Of a DNA stretch of 64,000 nucleotides, positions 39,097-47,284 are shown piece after piece; position 1 is the stretch's first letter, and each line of letters starts with the position of its first letter. The DNA lies in NCBI RefSeq assembly GCF_000805385.1, contig NZ_JTJW01000006.1, positions 1,054,001 through 1,118,000 of the forward strand. Reading direction: 5' to 3'. The stretch is from Mycolicibacterium setense. GTDB lineage: Bacteria > Actinomycetota > Actinomycetes > Mycobacteriales > Mycobacteriaceae. The translations under genes and the position numbers were made by a program. Below the pieces are notes generated by a model that was given only the letters and a program-made list of their open reading frames with translations, ran no database searches and had not been told where the DNA came from.

Positions 39097-39320
39097 TCGG
39101 AGCGGGAGGCCCGGCCCAGGCCCAGCCACACCACGAGGGCGGCTGCGGCGGCCGAGAGCACGGCCGGTGCCGCGGTCATCGTGGCGACGCCGACGACGAC
39201 CAGCACCAGCGCACCGATCGCCAGGGCGATCAGCTTGTAGGTCGGCCAGGGAACCCCGGCGATATCGACCTGGTGATCGCCCCGGGAGGTGACGCTACGA
39301 AAGTTCCCGGCGGTGGTCAT
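39090..39320 (-). CDS. small two-helix membrane protein
   Basis: 76 aa from the ATG at 39320, 6 nt after TATCGT (complement of 39327-39332). Two adjacent hydrophobic segments (LIALAIGALVLVVVGVATM and APAVLSAAAAALVVWLGL) are followed by a basic end GRASRSDQ. Function unknown. Confidence 0.65.
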   Translation of the reverse strand: MTTAGNFRSVTSRGDHQVDIAGVPWPTYKLIALAIGALVLVVVGVATMTAAPAVLSAAAAALVVWLGLGRASRSDQ

Positions 39321-39396
39321 ATGTTGACGATAGCTCGCAACAATGATTTCGGCCAGCCGAAACCTCGGATCAGGCGTGTCGTTTTCGCCTGCGGCC

Positions 39397-39861
39397 TCAG
39401 CAGTGAGCTTCCATCCGGTACTGCACCTCGGCCGGTTTGGTCGGGCGATCGGCGAAGGAGCCGTGGGCTGTGCCGCTGACGTGGAAAGTCGTGCCATCGA
39501 TGCTTGCCTGCGCGTCCGACCCCTCGACCGGCGTGCTACCGGTGAATCCGGTCATGTCCCGGAGACGCATCACCTTGGGTTCGACAGTGGCTCCGGTCTG
39601 GATGATCGCGGTGAACCCGGGTTCTTCGGGCAGCGTTTCGATCGTCCACAACCAGGAGCGCTGCGTGCACTGCACCTGAAATGCCCTGGACAGTTCCTGG
39701 TTGTCGATGGATATGCGGGCGGTGTTGGCGTCGGCCGGGGGCCCCGCGGGTGCCGCACACGCCGAGGCGAAGAGGGCCAGCACCATCACAGCGCGCGTCG
39801 CCAATCGCCGCGTTCGCTGGTCACTGTGCCACACCCAGGTTGTTTTCCCAGTTCGCGGCAT
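39397..39861 (-). CDS. LpqH/LppE-like putative lipoprotein
   Basis: 154 aa from the ATG at 39861. Basic residues, a hydrophobic helix (VMVLALFASA) and a Cys followed by AAPAGPP form a lipoprotein signal; the lipobox ASAC is weaker than usual because position -3 is Ala. The mature part resembles the mycobacterial 19-kDa antigen family: an early Cys (VQCTQRS), VMRLRDMTGFTGST, TTFHVSGTAHG and a terminal Cys, which probably forms a disulfide. Likely surface-anchored after Lsp processing. It is divergent from ilvA. Confidence 0.75.
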   Translation of the reverse strand: MPRTGKTTWVWHSDQRTRRLATRAVMVLALFASACAAPAGPPADANTARISIDNQELSRAFQVQCTQRSWLWTIETLPEEPGFTAIIQTGATVEPKVMRLRDMTGFTGSTPVEGSDAQASIDGTTFHVSGTAHGSFADRPTKPAEVQYRMEAHC

Positions 39862-39972
39862 GTTCAACCATGGAACGGGAATCTCGGCGGGGCGGCCGTA
39901 CGGCCACCGGCCGCTTGGCGTGATTGCGTACCCAGATGCGGTGAAACCGCTGGCCAGTGGCACCATTGAACG

Positions 39973-41265
39973 GTGACTGCCGATCTGAGCAAAGGCTCCC
40001 GAGTGTCCCCGCCGGCCGCGCCCCTGACAGCGGCCGACATCGACGAGGCCGCCAAGCGAATTTCCGGGGTGGTCACCCGCAGCCCACTGCAGTTCAACGA
40101 GCGTCTGTCCGAAGCGACAGGCGCGAACGTCTATCTCAAACGCGAGGACCTGCAGGCGGTGCGTTCGTACAAGGCCCGCGGAGCCTTCAACCTGATGGCC
40201 CAGCTGTCACCTGAGGAGCTCGCCGCCGGTGTCGTGTGTTCCTCGGCGGGCAACCACGCCCAGGGTTTCGCGATGGCCTGCCGGTCGATGCGAACTCATG
40301 GTCGCGTCTACGTGCCGGCCAAGACGCCCAAACAGAAGCGGGACCGCATCCGGTATCACGGCCGCGAGTTCATCGAGCTGATCGCGGGCGGTTCGACCTA
40401 TGACCTGGCCGCTGCCGCAGCGCTCGAGGATGTCGCGCGCACGGGCGCCACGCTCGTGCCGCCCTACGACGACGTCCGCACGATGGCAGGCCAGGGCACC
40501 ATCGCCGCCGAGCTGCTCGACCAGTTGGACGAGGAGCCGGACCTGGTGATCGTCCCCGTCGGAGGCGGCGGCTGCATCGCCGGTATCACCACATATCTGG
40601 CCGAGCGTGCGTCGGACACGTCGGTTCTCGGTGTCGAGCCCGGCGGGGCCGCATCGATGATCGCCGCACTGGCCGCCGGCGAGCCCGTGACCCTCGAGCA
40701 CGTCGATCAGTTCGTCGACGGTGCCGCCGTGGCCCGGGCCGGGGCGCTGCCCTATGCCGCATTGGCTGCCGCCGGTGACATGGTCGAGCTCACCACCGTC
40801 GACGAGGGCGCCGTCTGCACCGCGATGCTCGACCTGTACCAGAACGACGGGATCATCGCCGAGCCCGCCGGTGCGCTGTCGGTGGCCGCCCTGCTGGAGG
40901 CCGACATCGAGCCCGGCTCCACCGTGGTGTGCCTGATCTCGGGCGGCAACAACGACGTCTCGCGCTACAACGAGGTGGTCGAACGGTCGTTGGTGCACCT
41001 GGGCCTCAAGCACTACTTCCTGGTCGACTTTCCGCAGGAACCCGGGGCGTTGCGCCGCTTCCTCGACGAGGTTCTCGGTCCGGGCGACGACATCACCTTG
41101 TTCGAGTACGTCAAACGCAACAACCGGGAGACCGGTGAGGCGTTGTGCGGCGTGGAATTGAGCGCGGCGACGGACCTGGAAGGTCTGCTGACCCGGATGC
41201 AGGATTCCGATATTCACGTCGAGTTGCTCGAGCCGGGGTCACCGACTTACCGGTATCTGACCTGA
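39973..41265 (+). CDS. ilvA: threonine dehydratase (ammonia-lyase)
   Basis: 430 aa, GTG start. It converts threonine to 2-oxobutyrate, the first step toward isoleucine. The PLP Lys is in RSYKARGAFN and the phosphate-binding Gly loop is VPVGGGGCIAG. One ACT-like regulatory region follows (HYFLVDFPQEPGALRRFLDEV), so isoleucine feedback is expected. It converges on the metallopeptidase gene with a 3-nt gap. The position corresponds to Rv1559. Confidence 0.96.
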   Translation: MTADLSKGSRVSPPAAPLTAADIDEAAKRISGVVTRSPLQFNERLSEATGANVYLKREDLQAVRSYKARGAFNLMAQLSPEELAAGVVCSSAGNHAQGFAMACRSMRTHGRVYVPAKTPKQKRDRIRYHGREFIELIAGGSTYDLAAAAALEDVARTGATLVPPYDDVRTMAGQGTIAAELLDQLDEEPDLVIVPVGGGGCIAGITTYLAERASDTSVLGVEPGGAASMIAALAAGEPVTLEHVDQFVDGAAVARAGALPYAALAAAGDMVELTTVDEGAVCTAMLDLYQNDGIIAEPAGALSVAALLEADIEPGSTVVCLISGGNNDVSRYNEVVERSLVHLGLKHYFLVDFPQEPGALRRFLDEVLGPGDDITLFEYVKRNNRETGEALCGVELSAATDLEGLLTRMQDSDIHVELLEPGSPTYRYLT

Positions 41266-41268
41266 GAC

Positions 41269-42933
41269 TCAGGCCTCGATCCCGGTGGCCTCGAAACCGG
41301 CACTGATGGCGTCGATTTTCTCGTCCAGAGTGTCTTGGGGGTCCTTACGGAACAGGGACTTGGCCACCAGCTCGACGGCCCGCCGGCTGTCGCTGAACCC
41401 TGATGTTCGCGAAAGATGAAGGGTCAGTGCGAGATAGAACAGTGTCGCGACGTCCTGAGGGGTGAACAGATGGCCGTGGCCGTTCTTCGCGCTGATGATG
41501 TTGAACGCGGCCTTGTTGTGGATGCCGCTGTTGGTGTGCACACCACCGTTGTCGCGGGCGGTGTTCACATAGTCGCGCATGTGGGCGGGCTGGCCTTGTC
41601 GAGTCGGGTCGCTCAGATCCCGTAGTGGCACGCCGGTTCCGTCGAGCTCCTCGCCCATCTCCCAGTTCCAGCTGTCGATGTCGGATTTCGGGGAGTTGGC
41701 GATGATGATCCCCATGATGTCCGAATAGGACTCGTTGAGCGCGCCGGATTCCCCCTGGTACTCCAGGCGGGCTGTGTTGTCGGTCAATCCGTGCGTCATC
41801 TCGTGGGCGACAACGTCCACGGCCACCGCGTAGGACCGCAGCTCACCGTTGACGTCGCGTTGGCCGTAGACCATCTGAGAGCCGATCCACGCCGCGTTGC
41901 GCCATTCCCGGGGCGTCGCATCCTGGATCGATGTGCAGTTGATGGAGGAGATGAACGGCGCACCCTGATCGTCGAGGCCGTTGCGTTGCAGCGTGTTCAG
42001 CAGGTAATCGGCCACCTCCTGGGCGTTGGCATGCGCGCTGATCGCGGCCGGGCTCCACGGTGCGGGCGGGTTGCTGATCGGGGCGGCGCCCGGGAGTGAG
42101 CGGAATTGCGATTCGATCTTGCGGAATCCGAAATCGTAGGTCTCGATGCGCCGGGTCGGGTCCACCAGACGCTTGTTGTCGTTCTCGTCGCGCTGTGCAC
42201 GGATACGCCGGGTCTGCCCGAGTGCGTCGGTGGAGTCCAGTTCTTCCAGGGTCCATGAAATGGTCTGGGTGCGAGGAAGTTTGGCTACCAGATCGGCGGA
42301 ATGGGCGTCGACGACGTAGTCGAAGAGTTCCGGCAGCGACTCCGGGTGGCCGTCGGTGGTGTGCTTGCGGTGCCGCTGGACGTTCTTGGCGATGTAGACC
42401 AGCCGCCAGGCCGCGGGCACGGAGGCATTGTCGAAGTAGAAGTACAGCCGGGGAGGCTCGGGTAACGGCAACGCGTCCGTGCCCGCGTCCTTGACGATGA
42501 CGTCCTGAGCCTGCGACGGCGACACGGTCGCGACCGCGTCGACACCGTCGGGATTGCCGATCGCCGAATTCACGGCAAGCATGTTGTTGTCATCATCCAG
42601 CTCGATCGTGATCAGAGAGCCGTAGATCGGAATGCGCTGACGGTACTGGGCGAACTTGACGACGGTGGAGTCGGTCAGCGGTATGGATTGGGTGCCCAGG
42701 GCCCGGTATTCGGTGCCCGCACCCCCGCTGTCGTCGGTGATGGACGGCACCTCGGGGCTCGCGATCATCTGGTTCAGATAGCGCCGTGCAGCTGATTCTG
42801 GATCGAGGGTCGCGACGTCGGTGGCTCGGGGAGCGCCGGGCCGGACCGTCTCGTCGTTGATCGCCTGCACTGCCGGGCCCTGATACTTGTCCGCGCTGTG
42901 CAGCGCAAAGCTCTCTAAGCCGTTGTCGTTCAT
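41269..42933 (-). CDS. M4 (thermolysin-type) zinc metallopeptidase without signal peptide
   Basis: 554 aa. Zinc ligands are H377 and H381 in HEMTH, with E401 in GALNESYSDIMG. A later NSGIHNKAAF motif carries conserved M4 residues. The N-terminal 200 residues resemble an FTP-type propeptide region (YRQRIPIYGSLITIELDDDN). The N terminus (MNDNGLESFALHSADK) has no hydrophobic signal, unusual for a normally secreted protease and reminiscent of protealysin-like M4 enzymes. It is divergent from a tyrosinase across about 300 nt. Confidence 0.92.
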   Translation of the reverse strand: MNDNGLESFALHSADKYQGPAVQAINDETVRPGAPRATDVATLDPESAARRYLNQMIASPEVPSITDDSGGAGTEYRALGTQSIPLTDSTVVKFAQYRQRIPIYGSLITIELDDDNNMLAVNSAIGNPDGVDAVATVSPSQAQDVIVKDAGTDALPLPEPPRLYFYFDNASVPAAWRLVYIAKNVQRHRKHTTDGHPESLPELFDYVVDAHSADLVAKLPRTQTISWTLEELDSTDALGQTRRIRAQRDENDNKRLVDPTRRIETYDFGFRKIESQFRSLPGAAPISNPPAPWSPAAISAHANAQEVADYLLNTLQRNGLDDQGAPFISSINCTSIQDATPREWRNAAWIGSQMVYGQRDVNGELRSYAVAVDVVAHEMTHGLTDNTARLEYQGESGALNESYSDIMGIIIANSPKSDIDSWNWEMGEELDGTGVPLRDLSDPTRQGQPAHMRDYVNTARDNGGVHTNSGIHNKAAFNIISAKNGHGHLFTPQDVATLFYLALTLHLSRTSGFSDSRRAVELVAKSLFRKDPQDTLDEKIDAISAGFEATGIEA

Positions 42934-43233
42934 CAGTTCTCACATCCCCTGTTTCGGTGGTTGCTGCCCCGTAGGGGGCCGACGGGATGTCGGCGCCGTG
43001 GCATGGCCCGATCATGCGCCGCGGACGCCGCGCCGCTCGTGCGTAGTCGGCTACTCGAAAATCGCGCCGAGCGGACCTGCCGTGCCGGGGGCGGGTGCGG
43101 CGCAGCGCAGGGTGGCCACAGGTCGGTTTCGAATACAGGTAGTGATCTACGCGCGCGTCCGGCTCTCCGGATACCTAGCGTTCACGGCGAAGAGATGCAG
43201 CCCACCAGGGATGCACCGTCGAGGGAGCCGGCC
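42934..43233. other. intergenic region between divergent M4 peptidase and tyrosinase
   Basis: 300 nt with no convincing ORF. A purine-rich GGGGATGTGAGAACTG on the minus strand precedes the peptidase ATG, and GAGGGAG (43220-43226) precedes the tyrosinase ATG. No clear promoter hexamers or palindromes were recognised. Confidence 0.5.
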
Positions 43234-44754
43234 ATGGCCACATATCGCATCAATCCCGGTGGCGCCCTCGGTGCCGATCCCCGCGTCACCGACGCGAATC
43301 GGTTGCCGACCGGGCAGATCGTCACGGTCACCGATGCGGACACCCGTGTTCGGCACGACATCTGGACGCTCGACCAGATAGACCACTGGCATCCGACCAT
43401 CTACGGCTATGCCCGCGGGGTGCAGGTGCTGATCGACCGCACGGCCGCCGATCAGCTGGACCCGATCGGTTGGCAGTATCAGTCCGATATCCATGGCACC
43501 ACAGTGAATCCCGACAACTTCCGAAACCGATGCCAGCACTTCTGCTGGTACTTCCTGCCCTGGCACCGGATGTATCTGCAGTGGTTCGAACGGATCATCA
43601 GGTCGGCGATCGCGGACCTCGACGATGTCGACGAGCAGACGAAGGCGACTTGGGCGTTGCCGTACTGGAACTACAGCAGCGGAGACCCCGCCCATCGGCG
43701 GCTGCCGCAGGCCTTCCTCGACACCACCCTGCCGGACGGTGTGACGCCCAACCCGTTGTGGGTGCCCGGGCGAAATCTCAATGACGGCTCGTCGCTGCCC
43801 GCCTCTGACGTCGACCTGACGAGTGCGCTGGCGCCGCTCGACTTCGTCGGCATCGGCGGGTTCGCCGGTGGGCGTACCGGATTCAGCCACGCCGGGGAGG
43901 ACCCGGGTTCGGCGATGGGCCCGCTCGAAGGAACGCCGCACGGCGCGGTCCACGTGGGTGTGGGTGGCTTGATGGGATCATTCAACACCGCGGCGCTGGA
44001 CCCCGTGTTCTGGCTGCACCATGCCAACATCGATCGGATCTGGGAGATCTGGCGGACGATGCCGGACCGCGCTGACACCACGGAGGCGGCCTGGCTGACC
44101 GGCGTGACGTTCCATTTCCACGACGAGAACCGGACGACGCTCACCGAGACGGTGCAAGAGGTGCTCGACACCGCGACCCAGCTCGGCTACAGCTATGAGG
44201 ACATCACCGCACCTGTCGCACTGGAGGCTCTCGTGCCAACAGCACCCGCACCGGACAACCCGCCGGAACTGGTCGGAGCCTCGGACCGGGCGATCGCACT
44301 CGCCGGTGAGACAACCGATGTCACCTTCGAAATCGCGCCGCCCATGGGGCCACTCGCCGAGGATGCGACGTCGGTGTCCCGGGCCTTCCTCCGCATCGAG
44401 GACGTGACATCGCCCGCACCGGTGGGCGTGACCTACAAGGTGTATCTGAATGTGGGTGGCGGTCAACCCGCCGTCGATGACGACCATTTCGTCGGCGTCG
44501 CAGCATTTTTCGGTATCGAGGAAACCGCAAGCCGCGACAACGATCACGGCGGCCTGCGGCTCGCGTTCGACATCACCGGCCTGTATCAACGGTTCACTGC
44601 GGAAGGGCGCTGGAGCGATCAGGTCAGCGTCACATTCGTGCCGCAGTATGTGGAGCCGGCCGCTCAGCCGATCCAACTGCCGGGCGCCCAGGCGTCGGCA
44701 CCACAGGAGCCGGGGAATGCACGGGTCGGGCGAGTGAGCGTCTTCCTGCAATGA
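43234..44754 (+). CDS. tyrosinase / polyphenol oxidase
   Basis: 506 aa from the ATG at 43234, with GAGGGAG 7 nt before it; an ATG at 43195 is weaker. It is a type-3 copper enzyme oxidising phenols to quinones. CuA ligands are H87, H102 and H111 (CQHFCWYFLPWH has the His-x8-His spacing). CuB ligands are H236 and H240 (PHGAVH) and a His of the 262-263 pair in FWLHHANIDRIW. There is no Tat or Sec signal. About 220 residues follow CuB, including a beta-rich C-terminal domain of the kind that keeps many tyrosinases latent. Its stop overlaps the next start (ATGA). Confidence 0.93.
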   Translation: MATYRINPGGALGADPRVTDANRLPTGQIVTVTDADTRVRHDIWTLDQIDHWHPTIYGYARGVQVLIDRTAADQLDPIGWQYQSDIHGTTVNPDNFRNRCQHFCWYFLPWHRMYLQWFERIIRSAIADLDDVDEQTKATWALPYWNYSSGDPAHRRLPQAFLDTTLPDGVTPNPLWVPGRNLNDGSSLPASDVDLTSALAPLDFVGIGGFAGGRTGFSHAGEDPGSAMGPLEGTPHGAVHVGVGGLMGSFNTAALDPVFWLHHANIDRIWEIWRTMPDRADTTEAAWLTGVTFHFHDENRTTLTETVQEVLDTATQLGYSYEDITAPVALEALVPTAPAPDNPPELVGASDRAIALAGETTDVTFEIAPPMGPLAEDATSVSRAFLRIEDVTSPAPVGVTYKVYLNVGGGQPAVDDDHFVGVAAFFGIEETASRDNDHGGLRLAFDITGLYQRFTAEGRWSDQVSVTFVPQYVEPAAQPIQLPGAQASAPQEPGNARVGRVSVFLQ

Positions 44755-45578
44755 CGCTCGTCGCAGAACAGCGCCGGGCTTCCCGGCCATCGGCCTGGCG
44801 ACGGTTGTGGTGGTCGCATCCCGAGCTGTCGCTGTTGATGATCTCGCTGGCCGCCTGGCTCGCGGTCGGGATGCTGCATCTGGCGATGCCGTCTCACAGT
44901 GGAGCTGGACAGTGTTCGATGGCGGCGCATACGGGGGCCGACCACCACGGCGCGGTGAGGCTCGACATGGTTGCGGATCGCTGTGCCGGGATGCCTTCAC
45001 CCGCAATGCCATTTCTTGCGTCGCTGACGATGTGGATGGTGATGGCAGCAGCGATGATGCTGCCGACCACGCTGCCCGCCGCCCGGTCGATCTCGCTGAA
45101 CGGCAGGTGGCAGCGTCGGCACCGCGGTCAGGCGTGGTTCGCGGCCGGGTACCTCGCGGTGTGGTGGTTCTTCGGTGTCGTGACGCTGGCTGTTGCCGGA
45201 GCATTAGCGCCGAAACCTGTTGGTTCCGTGGTGGTCTCGGGGACTCTGGCGATCGCGGCGGGGTGGGAACTGACCCGCGGGAAGCGCTGTTTCTTGCGGG
45301 GCTGCCACCGGGTGCGCTCGCTGCCCGCCGACGGCCGGCGGGCCGATCGAGCCGCCATGGGTGAGGGGCTGCGGATCGGGCTCCGCTGCACCGGCGCCTG
45401 CGGCCCGATGATGGTGCCGATGGCGCTGGCACCGCACGCGCTGTGGTTGATGGGGGTTCTGTTCGGGGTGGTCGCGGCTGAGAAGCTGGTGACGAACGCT
45501 GTTGACCACCTCCGGGTCTTCGCTGCCGTACTCGCGGCGATCGCCGTCATCGTGATGTCCGGTGCGCCACTCGGCTGA
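44751..45578 (+). CDS. DUF2182 putative metal-binding membrane protein
   Basis: 275 aa, start overlapping the tyrosinase stop (ATGA). About six hydrophobic segments are present. An outside-type loop rich in His, Cys and Met (GQCSMAAHTGADHHGAV) follows helix 1. The signatures WMVMAAAMMLPTTLPAARS and GLRCTGACGPMMVPMAL mark the DUF2182 family, annotated as metal-binding. Coupling to a copper enzyme suggests copper supply or insertion, which is inference. Its 3' end overlaps the convergent MFS gene by 32 nt. Confidence 0.8.
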   Translation: MTLVAEQRRASRPSAWRRLWWSHPELSLLMISLAAWLAVGMLHLAMPSHSGAGQCSMAAHTGADHHGAVRLDMVADRCAGMPSPAMPFLASLTMWMVMAAAMMLPTTLPAARSISLNGRWQRRHRGQAWFAAGYLAVWWFFGVVTLAVAGALAPKPVGSVVVSGTLAIAAGWELTRGKRCFLRGCHRVRSLPADGRRADRAAMGEGLRIGLRCTGACGPMMVPMALAPHALWLMGVLFGVVAAEKLVTNAVDHLRVFAAVLAAIAVIVMSGAPLG

Positions 45579-46713
45579 ATGCCCAGACCAGGAGCGCGCA
45601 GGTGGCGAAGAGGGCGCCGAGGATGCTGGAGCCCGTCCACCCCGCAATGGCGTACACCGCGGTCGTGGCAGTTGCGCCGAGGGCCGAGCCGAGCGAATAG
45701 AAGAACATGTAGCCACCGACAACGCTGCTGGTGCGGTGCGGGTACGCGGTGGTGAGGAGATGCTGATTGCTCACGTGCACGGCTTGCACCGCGAAGTCGA
45801 GCACGATCACCCCGACCACGAGCGGCGCCAGCGACCACGAGACGTGTCCGATGGCGAGCCATGACGCGGCAAGGAGCGCGAGTGCTCCGCCGGTGACGGC
45901 GCTCGCCAGTCCGTCGTCGGCCCAGCGCCCCGCGCGCGCGGCGCCGAGTGCACCGGCCAGCCCGGCGATTCCGAAGAAGCCGATCTGGGCCGTGCTCAGG
46001 TGCCACGGGGTTGCCGTGAGAGGCAGTGCCAGGCCGCTCCACAGGGTTCCGAAGGACGCGAACAGGAAGAACGCGATCAGCCCGCGTGAGACGAAAAGGC
46101 GATCCCGGAACAGGCTGGCTAACGATGCGAGTACCTCGATGTAGGTAACCGGCTCACGGCGCGGGTCAGGCGGCAGGAGCCTGGGGACCAGGCAGGCCAG
46201 CACGACCAGCAGCACCGCCAGGCCGGCATACACGCTGCGCCACCCCCATGCAGCGGCGAAAGTGCCTGCGGCCAGTCGCGATCCGAGGATGCCGACGACG
46301 ACTCCGGAGGTGACGATGCCGAGGGTGCGGCCACGTTCCTCGGGGGTGGACAGGGCGGCGGCGTAGGCGACGGTGGTTTGGACGACGACCGCGAACAAGC
46401 CGGTGACCGCCAGGCCGGTGAGCAGCAACCATGTCTGCGTGGCGGTCGCGGCCAGCGCGACGCCGACTGCGGCGAGCGCGAGGTGCCACTGGATGAGCCG
46501 GCGGCGGTCGACGATGTCGCCGAATGGGACGAGAACCACCAGCCCGGCCAGATAGCCGAGTTGCCCCGCCGTGACGACCCATCCCAGGTCGGCCTCGGGC
46601 AGGCCCAGGTCGCCGCCGATCCTGGTGAGCACGGGCTGAGCCGCGTAGATCGTTGCGACGGCCACTGCGCACACACCAGCGAAGAACATTCTCAAGCCGA
46701 ACGTCAGTTCCAC
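45547..46713 (-). CDS. MFS drug/sugar exporter
   Basis: 388 aa from the GTG at 46713, which follows GGAGGAGG by 7-10 nt; the ATG at 46740 lies inside the palindrome and is less likely. Twelve helices are present. The MFS loop motif is GDIVDRRRLIQWHLAL after helix 2, and GIVTSGVVVGILGSRLAAG resembles the antiporter motif of efflux members. Regulated with the divergent HxlR gene. Substrate unknown. Confidence 0.88.
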   Translation of the reverse strand: MELTFGLRMFFAGVCAVAVATIYAAQPVLTRIGGDLGLPEADLGWVVTAGQLGYLAGLVVLVPFGDIVDRRRLIQWHLALAAVGVALAATATQTWLLLTGLAVTGLFAVVVQTTVAYAAALSTPEERGRTLGIVTSGVVVGILGSRLAAGTFAAAWGWRSVYAGLAVLLVVLACLVPRLLPPDPRREPVTYIEVLASLASLFRDRLFVSRGLIAFFLFASFGTLWSGLALPLTATPWHLSTAQIGFFGIAGLAGALGAARAGRWADDGLASAVTGGALALLAASWLAIGHVSWSLAPLVVGVIVLDFAVQAVHVSNQHLLTTAYPHRTSSVVGGYMFFYSLGSALGATATTAVYAIAGWTGSSILGALFATCALLVWAFSRVAHRTSR

Positions 46714-46723
46714 CCACACCCCT

Positions 46724-46758
46724 CCTCCATTTGGTTGCATATTGCAACCAAATGGAGG
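46724..46758. promoter_or_regulatory. 35-bp palindromic operator between MFS and HxlR genes
   Basis: CCTCCATTTGGTTGCA (46724-46739) is followed by TAT and its exact reverse complement (46743-46758). The 16-bp perfect arms include the Shine-Dalgarno of the MFS gene, so binding would block transcription and initiation. The AT-richer core TTGGTTGCA-N3-TGCAACCAA is the likely HxlR-family site. Confidence 0.8.
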
Positions 46759-46801
46759 CTACGGCAGAATGGTTTCAATCAGCAACTCTTCAGGGGGAGT
46801 G

Positions 46802-47260
46802 ATGGCGGAGTCAGTAGTCCGCGGCGACGACGTGACCTGGACCGATCCCGACTGTCCGGTGGCACGCACCGTCGACCTGGTCGGGGATCGATGGAGCCTG
46901 CTCATCATCCGTGACGCGATGGACGGAGCGCGGGCGTTCACCGACTTTCAGCAGCGCACCGGCATCGCACGCAACATCCTCACCGACCGGCTCCGCCGGC
47001 TCGTGGAGCGCGGCATCCTCGACCGCACGGTGGCCGCATCCGGCCGGCGACAGGTGTACGCGCTCACCCAGGCCGGTCGCGATCTGTTCGCCGTGGTCGT
47101 GGCCCTGCGGCAGTGGGGTGAGCGCCACGCGTTCGAGTCAGGCGAGACGCACTCGGCACTGGTCGACGAACGTGGCCTCCCACTTGCCGAACTGCGGCCC
47201 ACGGATACTCGCGGCGTCCCCGTCGGCATCGACACCACATCCGTGCGCAAGGACGGCTGA
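46802..47260 (+). CDS. HxlR-family transcriptional regulator
   Basis: 152 aa from the ATG at 46802. Typical features are the N-terminal Cys (DPDCPVARTVDLVGDRWSLLIIRD), which often senses electrophiles or quinones, and the winged HTH with RTGIARNILTDRLRRLVERGIL. Divergent from the MFS exporter and expected to repress it through the palindrome at 46724-46758. A start at 46769 would add 11 residues. Confidence 0.88.
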   Translation: MAESVVRGDDVTWTDPDCPVARTVDLVGDRWSLLIIRDAMDGARAFTDFQQRTGIARNILTDRLRRLVERGILDRTVAASGRRQVYALTQAGRDLFAVVVALRQWGERHAFESGETHSALVDERGLPLAELRPTDTRGVPVGIDTTSVRKDG

Positions 47261-47284
47261 ACGCGCACGGGGGCAGGGAACCCG

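Noticed and set aside
42961..43233. In-frame upstream extension of tyrosinase as a Tat signal
   Set aside because: Arg-rich but lacking a hydrophobic core and an AxA site; GAGGGAG supports the ATG at 43234.
46724..46780. Both strands encode MQPNGG at the palindrome
   Set aside because: It is a by-product of the inverted repeat; better starts with Shine-Dalgarno or domain support lie downstream on each strand.
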